A DNA stretch of 64,000 bases, from NCBI RefSeq assembly GCF_026212465.1, contig NC_080049.1:9847552-9911551 (forward strand), written 5' to 3'. The notes beneath the pieces were generated by a model. It made no database searches. It was not told the DNA's origin and was given only the letters and a program-made list of their open reading frames with translations. Numbering within the stretch: position 1 is the first letter of the stretch; every line of letters begins with the position of its first letter. This stretch comes from Amaranthus tricolor. Taxonomy: Eukaryota; Streptophyta; Magnoliopsida; Caryophyllales; Amaranthaceae. Shown here one piece after another: positions 23,760-35,388 of the stretch. The position numbers and the translations under genes were made by a program.

Positions 23760-24667
23760 TGTAACACCCTGATAATTTTCGGTTTAGTTTTCTTGTTTTA
23801 AAGATAATAAAAGTGGTAGATTATTTTCTTTTAAAATAATTTTACTTGATTAAAATTATTATATTATTCTTACAAAGTTTTATCCTTAATTAAAAAATGA
23901 AAAATCTATTTAGAATAATCTAACCTTTAATTGATTTTTCTACAATAATCCAAACTTTTGAATAATCATAAATAATTCGAAATTTTAATCACTTGCCCAA
24001 GAATATTGTTGCCCTAATAATAACCGGGTTTTAAAGGTTAATTGCTACACAAAATTAGATAAATGAAATAAAAAATCAAAAGTATTTAAAATTAAAAATT
24101 AAAATCAAAGTTATTAGGTTTCTTTGTATTCATGAAGGAATCCAAGTTTTTTTCATAATTTTCCTTGTAAGTTTCTTCATTAATCTCTTTAGTTTAGTTA
24201 TTAATTGGTGATATTGTTTTAGTTTTACAAAATGTTTTATTTTATTGAAAGGGGTCCAAATATTTTTTTTAAGTGTTTTAGATGTGTAATTTGTAAAGTT
24301 ATTTGTATAATTGTATTTGGAATTGTATGTTTGAAGAATAGTTTATTTAATTTTCATTTTAGCGGGAATGATATGTGATTTTGATTCGAGTCATTGTATG
24401 TAATTTTGAAGAATAGTTTTAGATGTGGAATTGTATTTGGAATTGATGTGTAATTTTGATTTAATTTGTGAGTTCGAAGGTGTTTGGATGTGTATGTATA
24501 GAGGTGTTGATGTGCTCGTTTTAGAGCACGTTTACCAGCCCAATTAGTGTCAAGTTTAACACCTCTAATTTTTGAAAATTATAAAATATTATTTATTAAA
24601 AGACATAAATATTATTTACGCCTTTTAATAAATAATTTTTAAATTATCAAAAATTAGGAGTGTTACA
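23760..24667 (+). mobile_element. 5' LTR of a chromovirus
   Basis: Begins TGTAACACCCTGATAATTTT and ends AAAATTAGGAGTGTTACA, giving matching TGTAACA/TGTTACA termini over 908 bp. A primer-binding site follows within three bases. Near the 3' end an inverted repeat (ttattaaaag ... cttttaataa, 24594-24642) could form a hairpin in the transcript. Confidence 0.7.
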
Positions 24668-24669
24668 AC

Positions 24670-24681
24670 TAGTATCAGAGC
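24670..24681 (+). promoter_or_regulatory. Primer-binding site (initiator Met tRNA)
   Basis: TAGTATCAGAGC differs by one base from the canonical TGGTATCAGAGC that pairs with the 3' end of initiator Met tRNA to prime minus-strand synthesis. It lies three bases after the LTR end. The G-to-A change is typical of an old, methylated copy. Confidence 0.75.
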
Positions 24682-24932
24682 TAAAAATTTGTGCAGTCAA
24701 AATGATCTACAAAGATAAAAATAAATAAATAAATAAATAAATATGATATTGCGTGCGTATAGGACGGGGACTGGATGAAAATGTTATTTGTTTATTCATG
24801 AAATTTATGTGTGTTATTTCAAATGTAGATAAGTTGTAAAATATCTCCTCTTTATTCAGTTCCAAGCCAACTTAAGTTCAAGATAAATCAAGACACATCG
24901 ATCGAGGACCACAGAAACTTCTAAGAGATTAT

Positions 24933-25310
24933 TTGAGGTTTTACAAAAATCATAGGGATGAAATCTTTGCACAACCTTCTTACCAAGCCTTTGTTCTTTT
25001 AGAGAGTATGTCAAAAATCGAGTTCTGGGATGAGGCCATAAATTATTTTTATATTGAAATTGATGATAATTTCAGAAAGTTGAATTGGAAGAAAACGACT
25101 GATTGGTGGAAGAACATTCCTTGGAGTTACACTTTTGATACCACGGTAGAAGAACTTATTATGTTTTCAAAAATGAATCAAGTTGATTCAGAGGATAATT
25201 ATTCGTTCCAAGGTAAAGAAGAGAGTGTAAATGGTCCGAAATGGGTGTCTAAGACTCTGTCGCTTTCCCTCTACTATACCCTAGTAGGTCCTGTGCTACC
25301 CAACCATTAA
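24933..25310 (+). CDS. Unrecognised ORF in the chromovirus leader
   Basis: A 125-residue frame between the primer site and gag, rich in aromatic and acidic residues (TTDWWKNIPWSYTFDTT). It has no stops although neighbouring gag has several. I do not recognise it. It could be an upstream ORF of this element lineage, a captured host fragment, or chance. An AAAT microsatellite lies just before it at 24720-24744. Confidence 0.3.
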   Translation: MRFYKNHRDEIFAQPSYQAFVLLESMSKIEFWDEAINYFYIEIDDNFRKLNWKKTTDWWKNIPWSYTFDTTVEELIMFSKMNQVDSEDNYSFQGKEESVNGPKWVSKTLSLSLYYTLVGPVLPNH

Positions 25311-25578
25311 AGGTTGAGGATAGAGGATCTTGGACCTCTAATACACCTGGAGAACTAGCTAGGTTGGGATATAAGACTCATGGCTGCGGTGGATGGCTAT
25401 ATTATTAGAATAATCTTAACGTTCATTTCTTAAGGAAACTATGGGTTTTTTTTCTTTCTTTGAATGTGTGTTGTTTGTGAATGCTAATAAAAATGAAGGT
25501 CTTGAACTACAATAAAGGTGATTAAATTAATGTATGAATTGTGTTTATTCTAAACCTTAGATTTTTATTTTGTCAAGA

Positions 25579-26575
25579 ATGACTCGCATTGAGACAAATG
25601 AGAATCAAACTCCGGATAATCAATCAGTTGGAACTCCATTTGAGATTAGAACCTTAATTGGAGGAAATAACCAGGAAAACAATGTTACTTTGCTCTTAGC
25701 TAGACTTTTAGAGGGACACCAGAGATTTCTTGAGGAGGGTCAGAAAAGTAAAACTTCTGATGATGATGACTTTAACTAGGTGTACAAGAGGATGACAGAT
25801 TTCAAACTAGAGTTCTATGATGGTCTTGGATATCCATCTAAATTCAAAGATTGGGTCTCTAGCATGGAAAAGTTATTCGACATGGCAGCTTGTCCAGATA
25901 ACTAGAAGGTGAAATTTGCTACCTACTATCTCAAGGGTGAAGCGGATCTTTGGTGGAAGACAGTTAAGAATGTTCGAGATCAACCTAATTTTGATTGGAA
26001 GAACCTACAAGTTTTGATGAGGAAATAATTTTATCCTGATAGAGTCCTCCGACAAAAGGAGAGAGAATTTCTAGATCTTCGACAAGGTGATAATATGACT
26101 GTTTGAGAGTATGTCACCAAATTTAATGAGCTCGCTCGATTTACACCAAGGCAAGTTGAGATAGACGCCATGAGAAAGGAGAGGTTCGAGGAAGGCTTGA
26201 TCTTTAAGATTCAAGACAAAGTGATTGGGAACTTTTACTTTTGATGAATGTTATGATTTGGCGACACAAATTGAGAGAGTGCAAAAGAGAAGAGATGAGA
26301 TGGTGGGAAATAAAAGGCGATTTGATCAACGAGATCAATAGCAGCAGCAACAAAACAAAACTAGTTTCAAGAGAATGAATTTTGGTGGTATTCAATACAA
26401 TCAAGGTGGAAGTGAAATGAAACACAAAACTTCCCACGATTTTTGGTGTAAGAAATGCGGCAAGAAAGGGCATACATTCACTACTCCAAGCTGGAAAAGG
26501 GATTTATTATCTTTGTAGTAAATCTGATCATATCGATAAGGATTGCCCACAAAGGAAGACTGGTAGTGGAGGGAA
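25579..26575 (+). pseudogene. Chromovirus gag, broken
   Basis: Starts at the ATG at 25579. The gag domain is recognisable: FYDGLGYPSKFKDWVSSMEK (about 25810), YYLKGEADLWW, the FYPDRVLRQKEREFLDLRQG block (about 26030-26090) and YVTKFNELARFTP. A zinc-knuckle region follows (CKKCGKKGH at about 26450, then a frame change and KSDHIDKDCP). In-frame stops occur after DDDFN (25777), after CPDN, after LMRK and after DNMTV. Each can be explained by a single C-to-T or G-to-A transition from the residue expected in relatives (W, W, Q, R). Gag forms the nucleocapsid of the virus-like particle. This copy cannot make a full protein. Confidence 0.8.
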
Positions 26576-26585
26576 GACGAATCAA

Positions 26586-26990
26586 ATGAGTTGCTCTCAG
26601 TTTTTTTCTCAAGAGGGAAGCAACAAGATTGGAGGAATTGTGAACAATCAAGCTCCACCACAAGGCAAAGGACGAGTTTATTTGATGAATAAGGCTCAAG
26701 CTGAAGAAAATGGTAATGTGATTACTGGCTATTTCAATGTTTTGTCAATGCCTGCTTTTACTTTGTTCGATAATGGTGCGACTTATTCTTTAGTGTCCCG
26801 AGAGTTTTCAAAGAAATTGAAATTATATTTAACCATTAGTGATTGTGGGGGTAACAATAACTCTTCCAGAAGGAGAAACAATTAGGCGCAACTCGTACTT
26901 TCGTGACTATCCTATTATTATTATTGGTATGAAAATTTTCGCAGATCTAAATGTGATGGACCTTGGAGAATTTGACATCATTTTGGGGAT
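26586..26990 (+). pseudogene. Chromovirus aspartic protease region
   Basis: The frame from 26586 contains LFDNGATYSLVSREF at about 26760-26805, the flap-type protease active site. The usual Asp-Ser-Gly is here Asp-Asn-Gly, which would abolish or weaken catalysis. The second conserved part (ADLNVMDLGEFDIILGMD, about 26940-26995) is in another frame after a stop at about 26883 and ends at a stop where Trp-Leu is usual. The protease would cleave gag-pol. Confidence 0.7.
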
Positions 26991-27069
26991 GGATTAGCTA
27001 AAGAGGTATATGACTAGTTTCGATTGTGCACAACAGAAAGTGACAGTTAGAAACACAAGAAAGTAAAGA

Positions 27070-28564
27070 GTTTCTTATAGAGTAATTGAACTAAAGTCGG
27101 GCATTCGAATCATCTCAGCAATGAAAGCAGCTAAACATCTTAAAAGGGGTGGGGAAGGATACTTTTGCAATGTGATAGATATGAAGGCTTTAAAGCTAGA
27201 GTTGATGCAGATTCCTGTAGTCAATGAATTTCCAGATGTTTTTCCATATGAGCTACCTGGGACGCCTCCCGAAAGAGAGTTGGACTTCTCAATCGATTTA
27301 GTACCAGACAATGCTCCAATATCTAAAGCCCCATATCGTATGGCTCCAGCAGAATTAAAAGAGTTAAAGGGACCACTGGAAGAATTTTTATAAAAGGGGT
27401 AAATACGCCCAAGTATGTCACCATGGGGCGCTCGTGTACTTTTTATCAAGAAGGATGGGAGTGTGAGACTTTGTATTGATTAAAGAGAGTTGAACAAGAT
27501 CACAATCAAAAATCGTTATCCGTTTCCAAGGATAGATGATCTTTTTGATCAATTAAGGGGAGTAGGTGTTTTCTCAAAAATCGACATAAGGTCAGGATAT
27601 CACCAATTGAGGATTAAGAAAGAAGACATACCTAAGACAGCATTCCGCCAGATATGGTCACTATGAGTTCGTTGTGATGCCTTTTAGACTCACTAATGCC
27701 CCTGCAGCTTTTATGGACCTAATGAATAAGGACTTTAAGCTGTATCTAGATCGATTTGTGGTAGTTTTTATAAATGATATCATTGTTTACTTTAAGACGA
27801 AGGAGGAGCATACGGTGTATTTGAGAGAAGTGTGGAGTTTGTTAAGACATAATAAGTTGTATGTTAAGCTCAATAAATGTGAGTTTTGGTTGGATATAAC
27901 TTCCTTTCTAGGCCATGTGGTGTCAAAAGAAGGTGTTGCAGTGGATCCCCAAAAAATCAAACCTATAGTGGAGTTCTTGAGACCAGCAACCCCTACGGAG
28001 GTGAGAAGTTTTCTTGGGTTGGTTGGGTACTACAGCAGGTTTGTGGCTAATTTTTCAAAAATAGACATGCGTTTGACCAATCTTATAAAGAAAACAACAA
28101 AGTTCCAATGGACAGAGGCGTGTAAAACAACTTTTCAGGAATTGAAGAAGAGGTTAACCAGTGCACCTTTGTTGGCCGTGTCGACGGAGAATGAAAATTT
28201 CATGGTGTATATAGATGCTTCCAAATAGGGGTTAGGGTGTGTTCTAATGCAAAATGACAGAGTGATTTCTTATGCATCTAGACAATTGAAGATTCATGAG
28301 AAAAATTATCCTACACATGACTTAGAGTTAGCAGCTATAGTGTTTGCTCTCAAAATTTGGAGGCATTATTTGTTTGGAGTGAAATTTCAGCCATTCACTG
28401 ATCATAAGAATCTCAAGCATCTATATAATCAGAAAGACTTGAATATGCGCCAATGTTGGTGGATAGAATTCCTTAATGATTATGATATGGACTTAGACTA
28501 TCATTCGGGAAAAGCCAATGTTGTACCAGATGTCTTAGGTCGCAAAACATTTCATGGCGAATGA
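27070..28564 (+). pseudogene. Chromovirus reverse transcriptase-RNase H, broken
   Basis: Order of motifs: ELPGTPPERELDFSIDLVP (27250), YRMAPAELKEL, RPSMSPWGARVLFIKKDGS (27405), the LCID-stop-RELNK box, [19 protein letters not shown] and SGYHQL, then a frame change near 27650. After it come [18 protein letters not shown], the active-site box [14 protein letters not shown] (27760-27795), the thumb [22 protein letters not shown], and RNase H ([20 protein letters not shown], 28206-28250; [19 protein letters not shown]). The catalytic Y/F-I-D-D is changed to F-I-N-D. Four or more stops and at least one frameshift make it inactive. The sequence is closest to chromodomain gypsy elements of the Tekay/Del kind. 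Confidence 0.85.
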
Positions 28565-28645
28565 GATATGGAGGAGATAAAGAGAAATAAACTAGGGATA
28601 TTAAATGTCTTGAGTGTATAACCCTATTTAGTTTCTGAGATCATT

Positions 28646-30047
28646 GTGGCTGAACGTCAAGACGTAAATTTGGAAATCTTCAGAGAGATGTTAGTGAAGG
28701 GAGAGACAGAGGCATTCAAGGTGCATGACGATGGTAGTTTTAGATTTCAAGATCGCTTGTGTGTGCCCGCAAATGATAAGTTGAAGGAGAAAATTTTGAA
28801 TGAGGCTCATAACTCTTGGCATTCGGTACACCCCGGTGAGACTAAGATGTATCAAGATCTAAAGTTATCTTTTTGGTGGAATAGGATGAAGAAGGAGGTA
28901 GCTCTTTATGTGGCCAAGTGTTTTACTTGTCAAAGGGTGAAGAATTTGCACCAACGACCTGCAGGATTGACACAACCTTTGGATGTTCTCGAGTGGAAAT
29001 GGGAGTTAATATCTATGGACTTTGTGATGGGTCTTTTTACTACACAAAAGGGAATGAATGCAATATGGGTAGTGGTTGATCGCTTGGCTAAATCAGCTTA
29101 TTTTCTACATCTAAAGAATACTTGGAAGTTAGGACCAGTTAGCCGATCTGTATATCAACGAGATTATTGGATTGCACGGAGTTCCTAAATCTATAGTTTC
29201 TGATAGGGACCCAAGATTCGAGGCACGATTTGGGAAGGGACTTCAAGAGGCTTTGGGTTTAAAATTAAAGTTTGCCACTGCATTTCATCCACAAAAAGAT
29301 GGAAAAACAAACCGTACAATGAAGACATGTTGAGGGCGTGTGCCTTAGATTTTAAGAAGAGTTGGGATGAACATTTATCCTTGGTAGAGTTTTCGTATAA
29401 TAATAGTTTCCACTCTAGTATTGGTATAGCTTTATGAGGCACTATACGGGAGGAAATGTCGTACTCCATTAACGTGGTGTAAGGTTGGTGAGAGATTGAT
29501 TACAGGTTCTGAACGGATTCAGAAAATTGTTAACAAAATTCGATTAATTCAAGTTAGGATGAAAGCGACTCAAGATAGGTAAAAGATTTATGCTGATTGG
29601 AAGAAGCGACATAAGGAATATGAAGTTGGGGAGCATGTTTTTATTAAAGTTTCGCCAGCTAGGGGTGTGAAGAGATTTGGCTAAAATGGAAAGCTATGTT
29701 CAAATTTCATAGGGCCGTACGAGGTTTTGGAACGAATAAGATAAGTGGCTTATAAGATTGCCTTACCTTCAGACTTGGAACGGGTTCACAATGTGTTTTA
29801 TGTCTCTATGTTGCAACCTTATATTCATGGCCCTTCCCATGTGATTCAGCATGAACCTTTACAACTACGAGATGATTTGACCTACGAGGAGAAACCGATA
29901 GAGATACTTGATAGGTGCAATAAGGTCTTAAGGAATAAGACATTGCCTTTGGTGAAGGTTTTGTGGGCCAACCATACTACGTCAGAGGCAACTTGGGAGT
30001 TAAGAGTCCGATACGAGAGTACGTTATCCTTACCTTTTGAGTCTTGA
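28646..30047 (+). pseudogene. Chromovirus integrase with chromodomain, broken
   Basis: The zinc-binding head is HNSWHSVHPGETKMYQDLK with CFTCQRVK (28805-28940). The core starts at LISMDFVMGL (about 29015), with WVVVDRLAKSAYF. Frame changes follow near 29150; fragments of the rest are readable as SDRDPRFEARFGKGL (29200) and FHPQKDGKTNRTM (29285). The C-terminal open frame 29745-30047 carries VHNVFYVSMLQPYIHGP and a chromodomain-like end (LRNKTLPLVKVLWANHTTSE, then ATWE). Chromodomains steer integration of these elements to heterochromatin. A polypurine-like tract follows. Confidence 0.8.
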
Positions 30048-30072
30048 GGTGAGTTTTGGAGACAAAACTCCT

Positions 30073-30088
30073 ATTAAGGTGGAGTAAG
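30073..30088 (+). promoter_or_regulatory. Polypurine tract
   Basis: The purine-rich run attaaggtggagtaag directly precedes the TG of the 3' LTR and matches the AAGGTGGAG-type plus-strand primer of Tekay-like chromoviruses. Confidence 0.6.
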
Positions 30089-30286
30089 TGTAATATCTCG
30101 TTATTTAATGGTCTTTTACTATATGTGTATGCTAGATGATAATATTTTATGCCCTCTAACCAATTGATATTTAATAATCGTAGACCAAAATTACATGTTG
30201 AATATGGCTATGACCATATAAATAATATTAGTATAATGCGTCATATTATAATGGCTAACATGGGTAATAGCTCATTAGTTTTATTA

Positions 30287-30288
30287 GG

Positions 30289-30337
<49 letters not shown>
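30287..30337. repeat. (TAA)n microsatellite
   Basis: About 17 uninterrupted ATA/TAA triplets. Confidence 0.95.
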
Positions 30338-30339
<2 letters not shown>

Positions 30340-31142
30340 CAAATGGGTAATGGCTAACATGCGTCATAGAAATAATAGAGTAATAAGTACTACTCTACTG
30401 CTGTGAATATGATGAATCTATACTAATAGAGTAGTCATTTTCAACCTATCCGTTCTAATTTCTATCTCCTTTTATCTTCTCTATCTATTCTTTCATTTTA
30501 GTCCAATTCACGTTTACCTGCAATTTGCTAATGATGAATCTAATTTCCCAATTAAACATAGAAGGAAAATTTCCCCCAAAAAATATTACATCTATCAATT
30601 TACATAGCAACGGTATAAATGGATTTTCAATCTATATAGAGCAATTATGTGGGGATTAAACAATTGAAGCAATCAAGCAAATAATCTGATAATTTACTTC
30701 TCCTCTTTCCTATTTTTTGATTTTTTGAATATATTTTTTTCTTTTTTCTTCGTTGATATGTTTTATTTTCTAAAATTTATTCAATTAAGATTAAGGTGAA
30801 GATAAATAAAAGTGGAATTAAATATAGCAAGGGAAGATCTAAAAGTTCAAAGCTTTGTGGGAAGATCGAAGATCTCATATGTTCAAAGCTTGGTAATTGT
30901 TTTGTCTCTTTTCAGTTAAATAGACTAAATACTCAGTTATTCTCGCCAAAAGCAGTTTCTAATTGCTTAATTGTGTACTAGATATCCTATTTTCTTTCAT
31001 GTTACAGAATATTAATATTTTTTTCAAGAGGATTACAAATATGAAATTGGATATTGATAATCTATCAGGTACTATTGTTTCTTTTTAAATATCTTAAATT
31101 CTTGCTCTATTTTTATATGCTCTATTTTTAGGATATTTTGTG

Positions 31143-32872
31143 CAGTAAAATGTCTTGCTTCACATAACTTGGTTTTTAGAGGATCTAATGACAAGCTTTA
31201 CCAAGATAGCAATGGTAATTTTTTTGGGTGTGGTTGAAATGATGGCTGAATTTGATGTTGTAATGCAAGATCATGTTAGACGTATTCAAAATCGTGAAAT
31301 TCATCATCAATACCTAGGGCCAAAAATTCAAAATGAGTTTATTTTCCTCTTGGCTAATAATGTTAAAAATACTACTGTTAAGATCATTAAAGAGGCCAAA
31401 TGTTTTTCTATCATTCTTGATTGTACCCTAGATATTAGTCATCAAGAACAAATGACTTTAATTGTGTGTTGTGTGAATATGTTAAATCTTATGATTGAGG
31501 AGTACTTTTTAGAATTTTTGAATGTTGATGATACTTTTGGTTTGGGGCTTTTTAATGTAATGCAAGATGTCTTGAAATCTCTAGATCTTGATATGGATGA
31601 TATAAGGGGTCAAGGTTATGATAATGGCTCAAATATGAAAGGAAAACATCGAGGAGTTCAAAGTCGCTTTCTTGAAATAAATCCGAGAGCCTTATATATA
31701 CCTTGTGCTTGTCATAGTTTGAATCTTGTTGTGAGTGATATGGCCCATTCTTGTGAAAAAGCTATCTCATTTTTTGGCATTATTCAATGCATCTATTCTT
31801 TATTTTCGGGTTCCACAAAAAGATGGAAATTTTTACTTAACAATATTCCTGGTTTGACCTTGAAGTCTTTGTGCAACACTCGGTGGGAAGATAGGATAAA
31901 AAGTGTTAAAGCAATTAGATTTCAAACTCCCCAAATAAGAAATTCTTTATTGAAATTATTTGAATCATGTGAGGATGCAAAAACAAAGAGTGAAGCTAAG
32001 AGTTTGGCTAATGCACTTAATAATTTTGAGTTTATTCATGGTATGGTGATTTTGTATGATATTTTATTTGTTGTGAATATCATAAGTAAAAAATTGCAAT
32101 CCGAATCCATTTGCATAAACACTTGTATACAACAAGTAAGAGGCATATTGTTATCTTTTGAAAAGTATAGAGAAGAAGGTTTTGCTAATAGTTTAGAGAT
32201 TGCTAAAAGTATTGCACTTGAAATGGGTGTAGAGCCCAATCATCCTACAAAACGTCATATTGTTAGAAAGAGACATTTTGATGAAATTGGCGATGATGCT
32301 GAAGTTCAATCGGCAGAAGAAAATATTTAGAATTAATTATTTTTTGGTTGTTGTGGACATAGCAATTTCTTCTTTAAAAACAAGATTTGACCAATTAAAG
32401 GCATTTGAAAATGTTTATGGATTTTTATTTGATTCTAATAGGTTGAAAGCAATGAATGATAAAAAAATTGAGAGATTCCTGTGTTAAGTTTCACTCCACA
32501 TTCTCTCATGATGATTCGTCCGATGTTGATTTTAATGATTTTTATTCTGAATTAAAAGTGTTACAAGTGACTTTGCTAAATGAGTCAATGTCTACTATTA
32601 ATATTCTTAAATTTGTAAAGTCTGCAGAATGTTACCCAAATGTCTTAATTGGTTATAGGATATTTTTAACTTTGCCCGTAACTATGGCATCAGCAGAAAG
32701 AAGTTTTTCAAAGTTAAAGCTTATTAAAACTTATTTAAGGTCATTAATGTCGCAAGAAAGGTTGAATGGTTTGGCAATATTATCCATTGAAACAAAATTA
32801 TTAGTCAAAATTGATGCAGATGTTATTATTGATGATTTTGTTTCTCAAAATGTTCGTAGAAATCACATTTAG
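31143..32872 (+). pseudogene. TTF/ZMYM1-like hAT transposase, truncated and frameshifted
   Basis: The first readable part (31143-31230, [19 protein letters not shown]) is in a different frame from the main 391-codon frame (31155-32330). The main frame contains [37 protein letters not shown] (first catalytic Asp region), [24 protein letters not shown] and [15 protein letters not shown]. After a stop at 32330 the protein moves to frame 1, then to frame 2 at about 32470. It ends with the hAT dimerisation domain (LTLPVTMASAERSFSKLKLI, about 32670-32730). The N-terminal TTF zinc finger is missing, and an intron acceptor-like ttttgtgcag precedes 31143. Such proteins catalyse hAT cut-and-paste transposition; this one is inactive. 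No terminal inverted repeats were identified. Confidence 0.8.
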
Positions 32873-33788
32873 TGATTATTTTTGGTTGTCTTTGTAGGTG
32901 ATAATAAGAAATTGTTTTACAAGGAGGAGATTTCTTTTTTATATATGCGGTCAATGAAGATTGAAGAAATTATTCTATTTTGATTTGAAGACGATATGTC
33001 TTATTTTATTTCTTTTCGAAAGTATTGTTCATTTTATCAAGTAATATATATACTTTTTTTTACTAATCAATATTTAAGAGTGTTATTTTATTGTGATTGT
33101 ATACATTTATTTGTGAATACAAATTATAATTATAAAATAGTGTTTTTGCCCTTGACTGTGTAGGGTAGATCAACCCTTGGTGCACCTAAACGTAATATGT
33201 GTTTATATTGCTAAAGGAAATTACTTCCCTATGGTGTCTGATGGATCGGCCTTTTGGGAGGAGTCCATGAAAGGGAATGTGTTACTTTTGTGACATTATA
33301 TACATGTATGTTATGGATAAAAAAATTTTTAAAGTGTGACAATTCAAGTTTTTTATACTATATCAGTATACTTTTATTTATATTAAATATAAAAGTATTT
33401 TACGATTTTGTAGATTTCGAATATAATTTTAAAGTCAAACGTTTTCTAAGTATAAATTGTTTGACACGTTAGAGTAACCATTCACTAAGTTGTGGCTCAT
33501 ATTTAGTAATTTGTTTTCCACAGGTAATGGTGAGCCATATTATGTGTCTAATGCATGAGAGGTGGGCGATGTAGATCAAACGAAAATTAATAAGACATTT
33601 TTTTTAATTTATATAATAATAAGACATTTTTATATTAGTTTAAATGATTTCTTTTGTTAAAGTTTTGACGCATTACACTCACCGAGTGTGGCGAACACCT
33701 CATATTTACTTTTCGCTGCTACTTAATAACAGTTACGTCTTTTAATAAATAATATTTTATAATTATTAAAAATTAGGGGTATTACACA

Positions 33789-35249
33789 TGTCTCGTGGTT
33801 TTGTATTGATTTCATATACTTTACGCGTAATTTCACCTTGCTCCTTTCTTTGAAGTGTTTTGAGGATTATTTCAGGTGATTCCGGAGATTTCCAGGTCAT
33901 GAGTTCGAGGCTTAGAAACTTACATCGGAGTTTAGACGTGTTCATCGAAGTTTTGACATACAATTCATGTCACTAATCCTAGGCAAAGTTCAGAGGCCTT
34001 TAGTAGCTGTAACAAACTTCAAAAGGGAGAAACAAGGCCCATTCAGCCGAATCATCCCTCTATTCAGTCGAATGGAGATGCAGCTATCAACATTTCGATG
34101 GCCTACTCACTGGAAATGGCGAATGAAGAACATTCGGTCAAACATCATCCATCGGCCAAATGAATGTGCCATTCGGGCGAATGGCCCCCAGTCACCATAT
34201 TGTTCCAAAACTCTTTGTATATGCCGAATGAGCAAACATTCGGGCAAAGACAATCTAGTCGGGCGAATCAGGTCTCCATTCGGACGAATGGCCCTATTTC
34301 TGCGCGTGTTGTTTTCTTCTCAATCAAGAATTAGTGGCTAGTTTTAGGATTTCAAGGCACCTTTGTTTTTGAGGGTATATATATCCAATAACCCACATTA
34401 TCTATTCCTCTTAACCCTAATACATTCCTAGTGTAGATTTACTCTTGCTTAAAAACTTTGTTTTAGTTCATCAAACCCTAGCTTTAGTAGTTTATGCCAT
34501 AAAACTTTGTAGTTTAAAGATCTCTACTTTCTAGTATTGGATTTCAATCTTAGTTCATGAATCTTCACCATATCTCTTTGTAGTCTCAACATTGATTTGT
34601 AAGTATTAAACTTCCATTTACTCTTGAGTTCATTTATTGATTTTATTGTCTTGTTTGCATTTATTGCTTCCTTTCCTAGTCTTTATATATATCTCTTGTT
34701 CTTGTTGCTTTCATTTAATATTGACCATGTTATTGATTGTTAGTTCATTAACTACCTTTGTCTTGTGTTCATCCACCATGTGTAAGTAGTTCTTTTTGGG
34801 GGTTTGATTAGTGAAACCCTAAGAATGGCTACATTGTTTATTATTTGGGATTAGAGAAAAGATTACAATACCTAGTTCTTGAAACCCTATACGAATATTG
34901 CCACTTCTTTGGAGACATAGGGCGATTATAGGTCGTTCGTAGTGATTTGTGAATCACCAACTTCCTTTTGTTTTGAAATCACTTTCCTAGGGTGAAACTA
35001 ATCTTAACCCCGTTTTAATCCCTTTGGTTTATATCATTATTCAATCTTGCTAGTTATTACTGTTTTTATAATTAGTTGTAAAACTCCTTCAACTACAAAT
35101 AACTTTGTTATATTGAGATATAGAGACTTTTGTTATGTTTTTTCCTCGTGGTTCGATCCCCTACCCCACTATACTTGTGTGGTGCGTAGGTTGTTATAAA
35201 TATTGTTTGATTAGGGTCTAGTATAAACGAAGTGCAAAACCCTATATCA
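33789..35249 (+). mobile_element. Probable solo LTR with repeated CATTCGG words
   Basis: Contains a TATA box (gggtatatatatcc, about 34373), a block with at least eight ATTCGG/CGAATG words (34036-34290), and an end (gtgcaaaaccctatatca) resembling Athila-type LTR ends, which close in ..ATCA before the primer site. A primer site does not follow. The start at 33789 (tgtctcgtgg) immediately after the chromovirus LTR is a guess. The 124-codon frame at 33967-34341 spans the repeated words and is not convincing as a gene. Confidence 0.4.
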
Positions 35250-35388
35250 AGTGTTCATTCGGGTCACCGAGTCGGTTTCAGGCAGGCGTTATTCGGTTTG
35301 ATCGGATTTTGAATTGGTTAATTATATATTTATAAAATTTTATTTATAAAAATACATTTTACTCTACTAGACTAACTATAAGATAATA

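Larger units (their letters stand above)
30089..33787 (+). mobile_element. 3' LTR region of the chromovirus, interrupted
   Basis: Starts TGTAATATCTCG after the polypurine tract. The terminal ~65 bases (33720-33787, acgtcttttaataaataata ... ttaggggtattaca) clearly resemble the end of the 5' LTR at 24603-24667. Inside lies a hAT transposase remnant, so the LTR was split by insertion. The first 400 bases do not resemble the 5' LTR beyond the first dozen, so recombination between different elements is possible. A (TAA)n run sits at about 30287-30337. From 32880 to 33720 I see no gene. Confidence 0.45.

Noticed and set aside
33967..34341. 124-codon plus frame as a gene
   Set aside because: It spans the ATTCGG word cluster of a putative LTR; no domain or start support.
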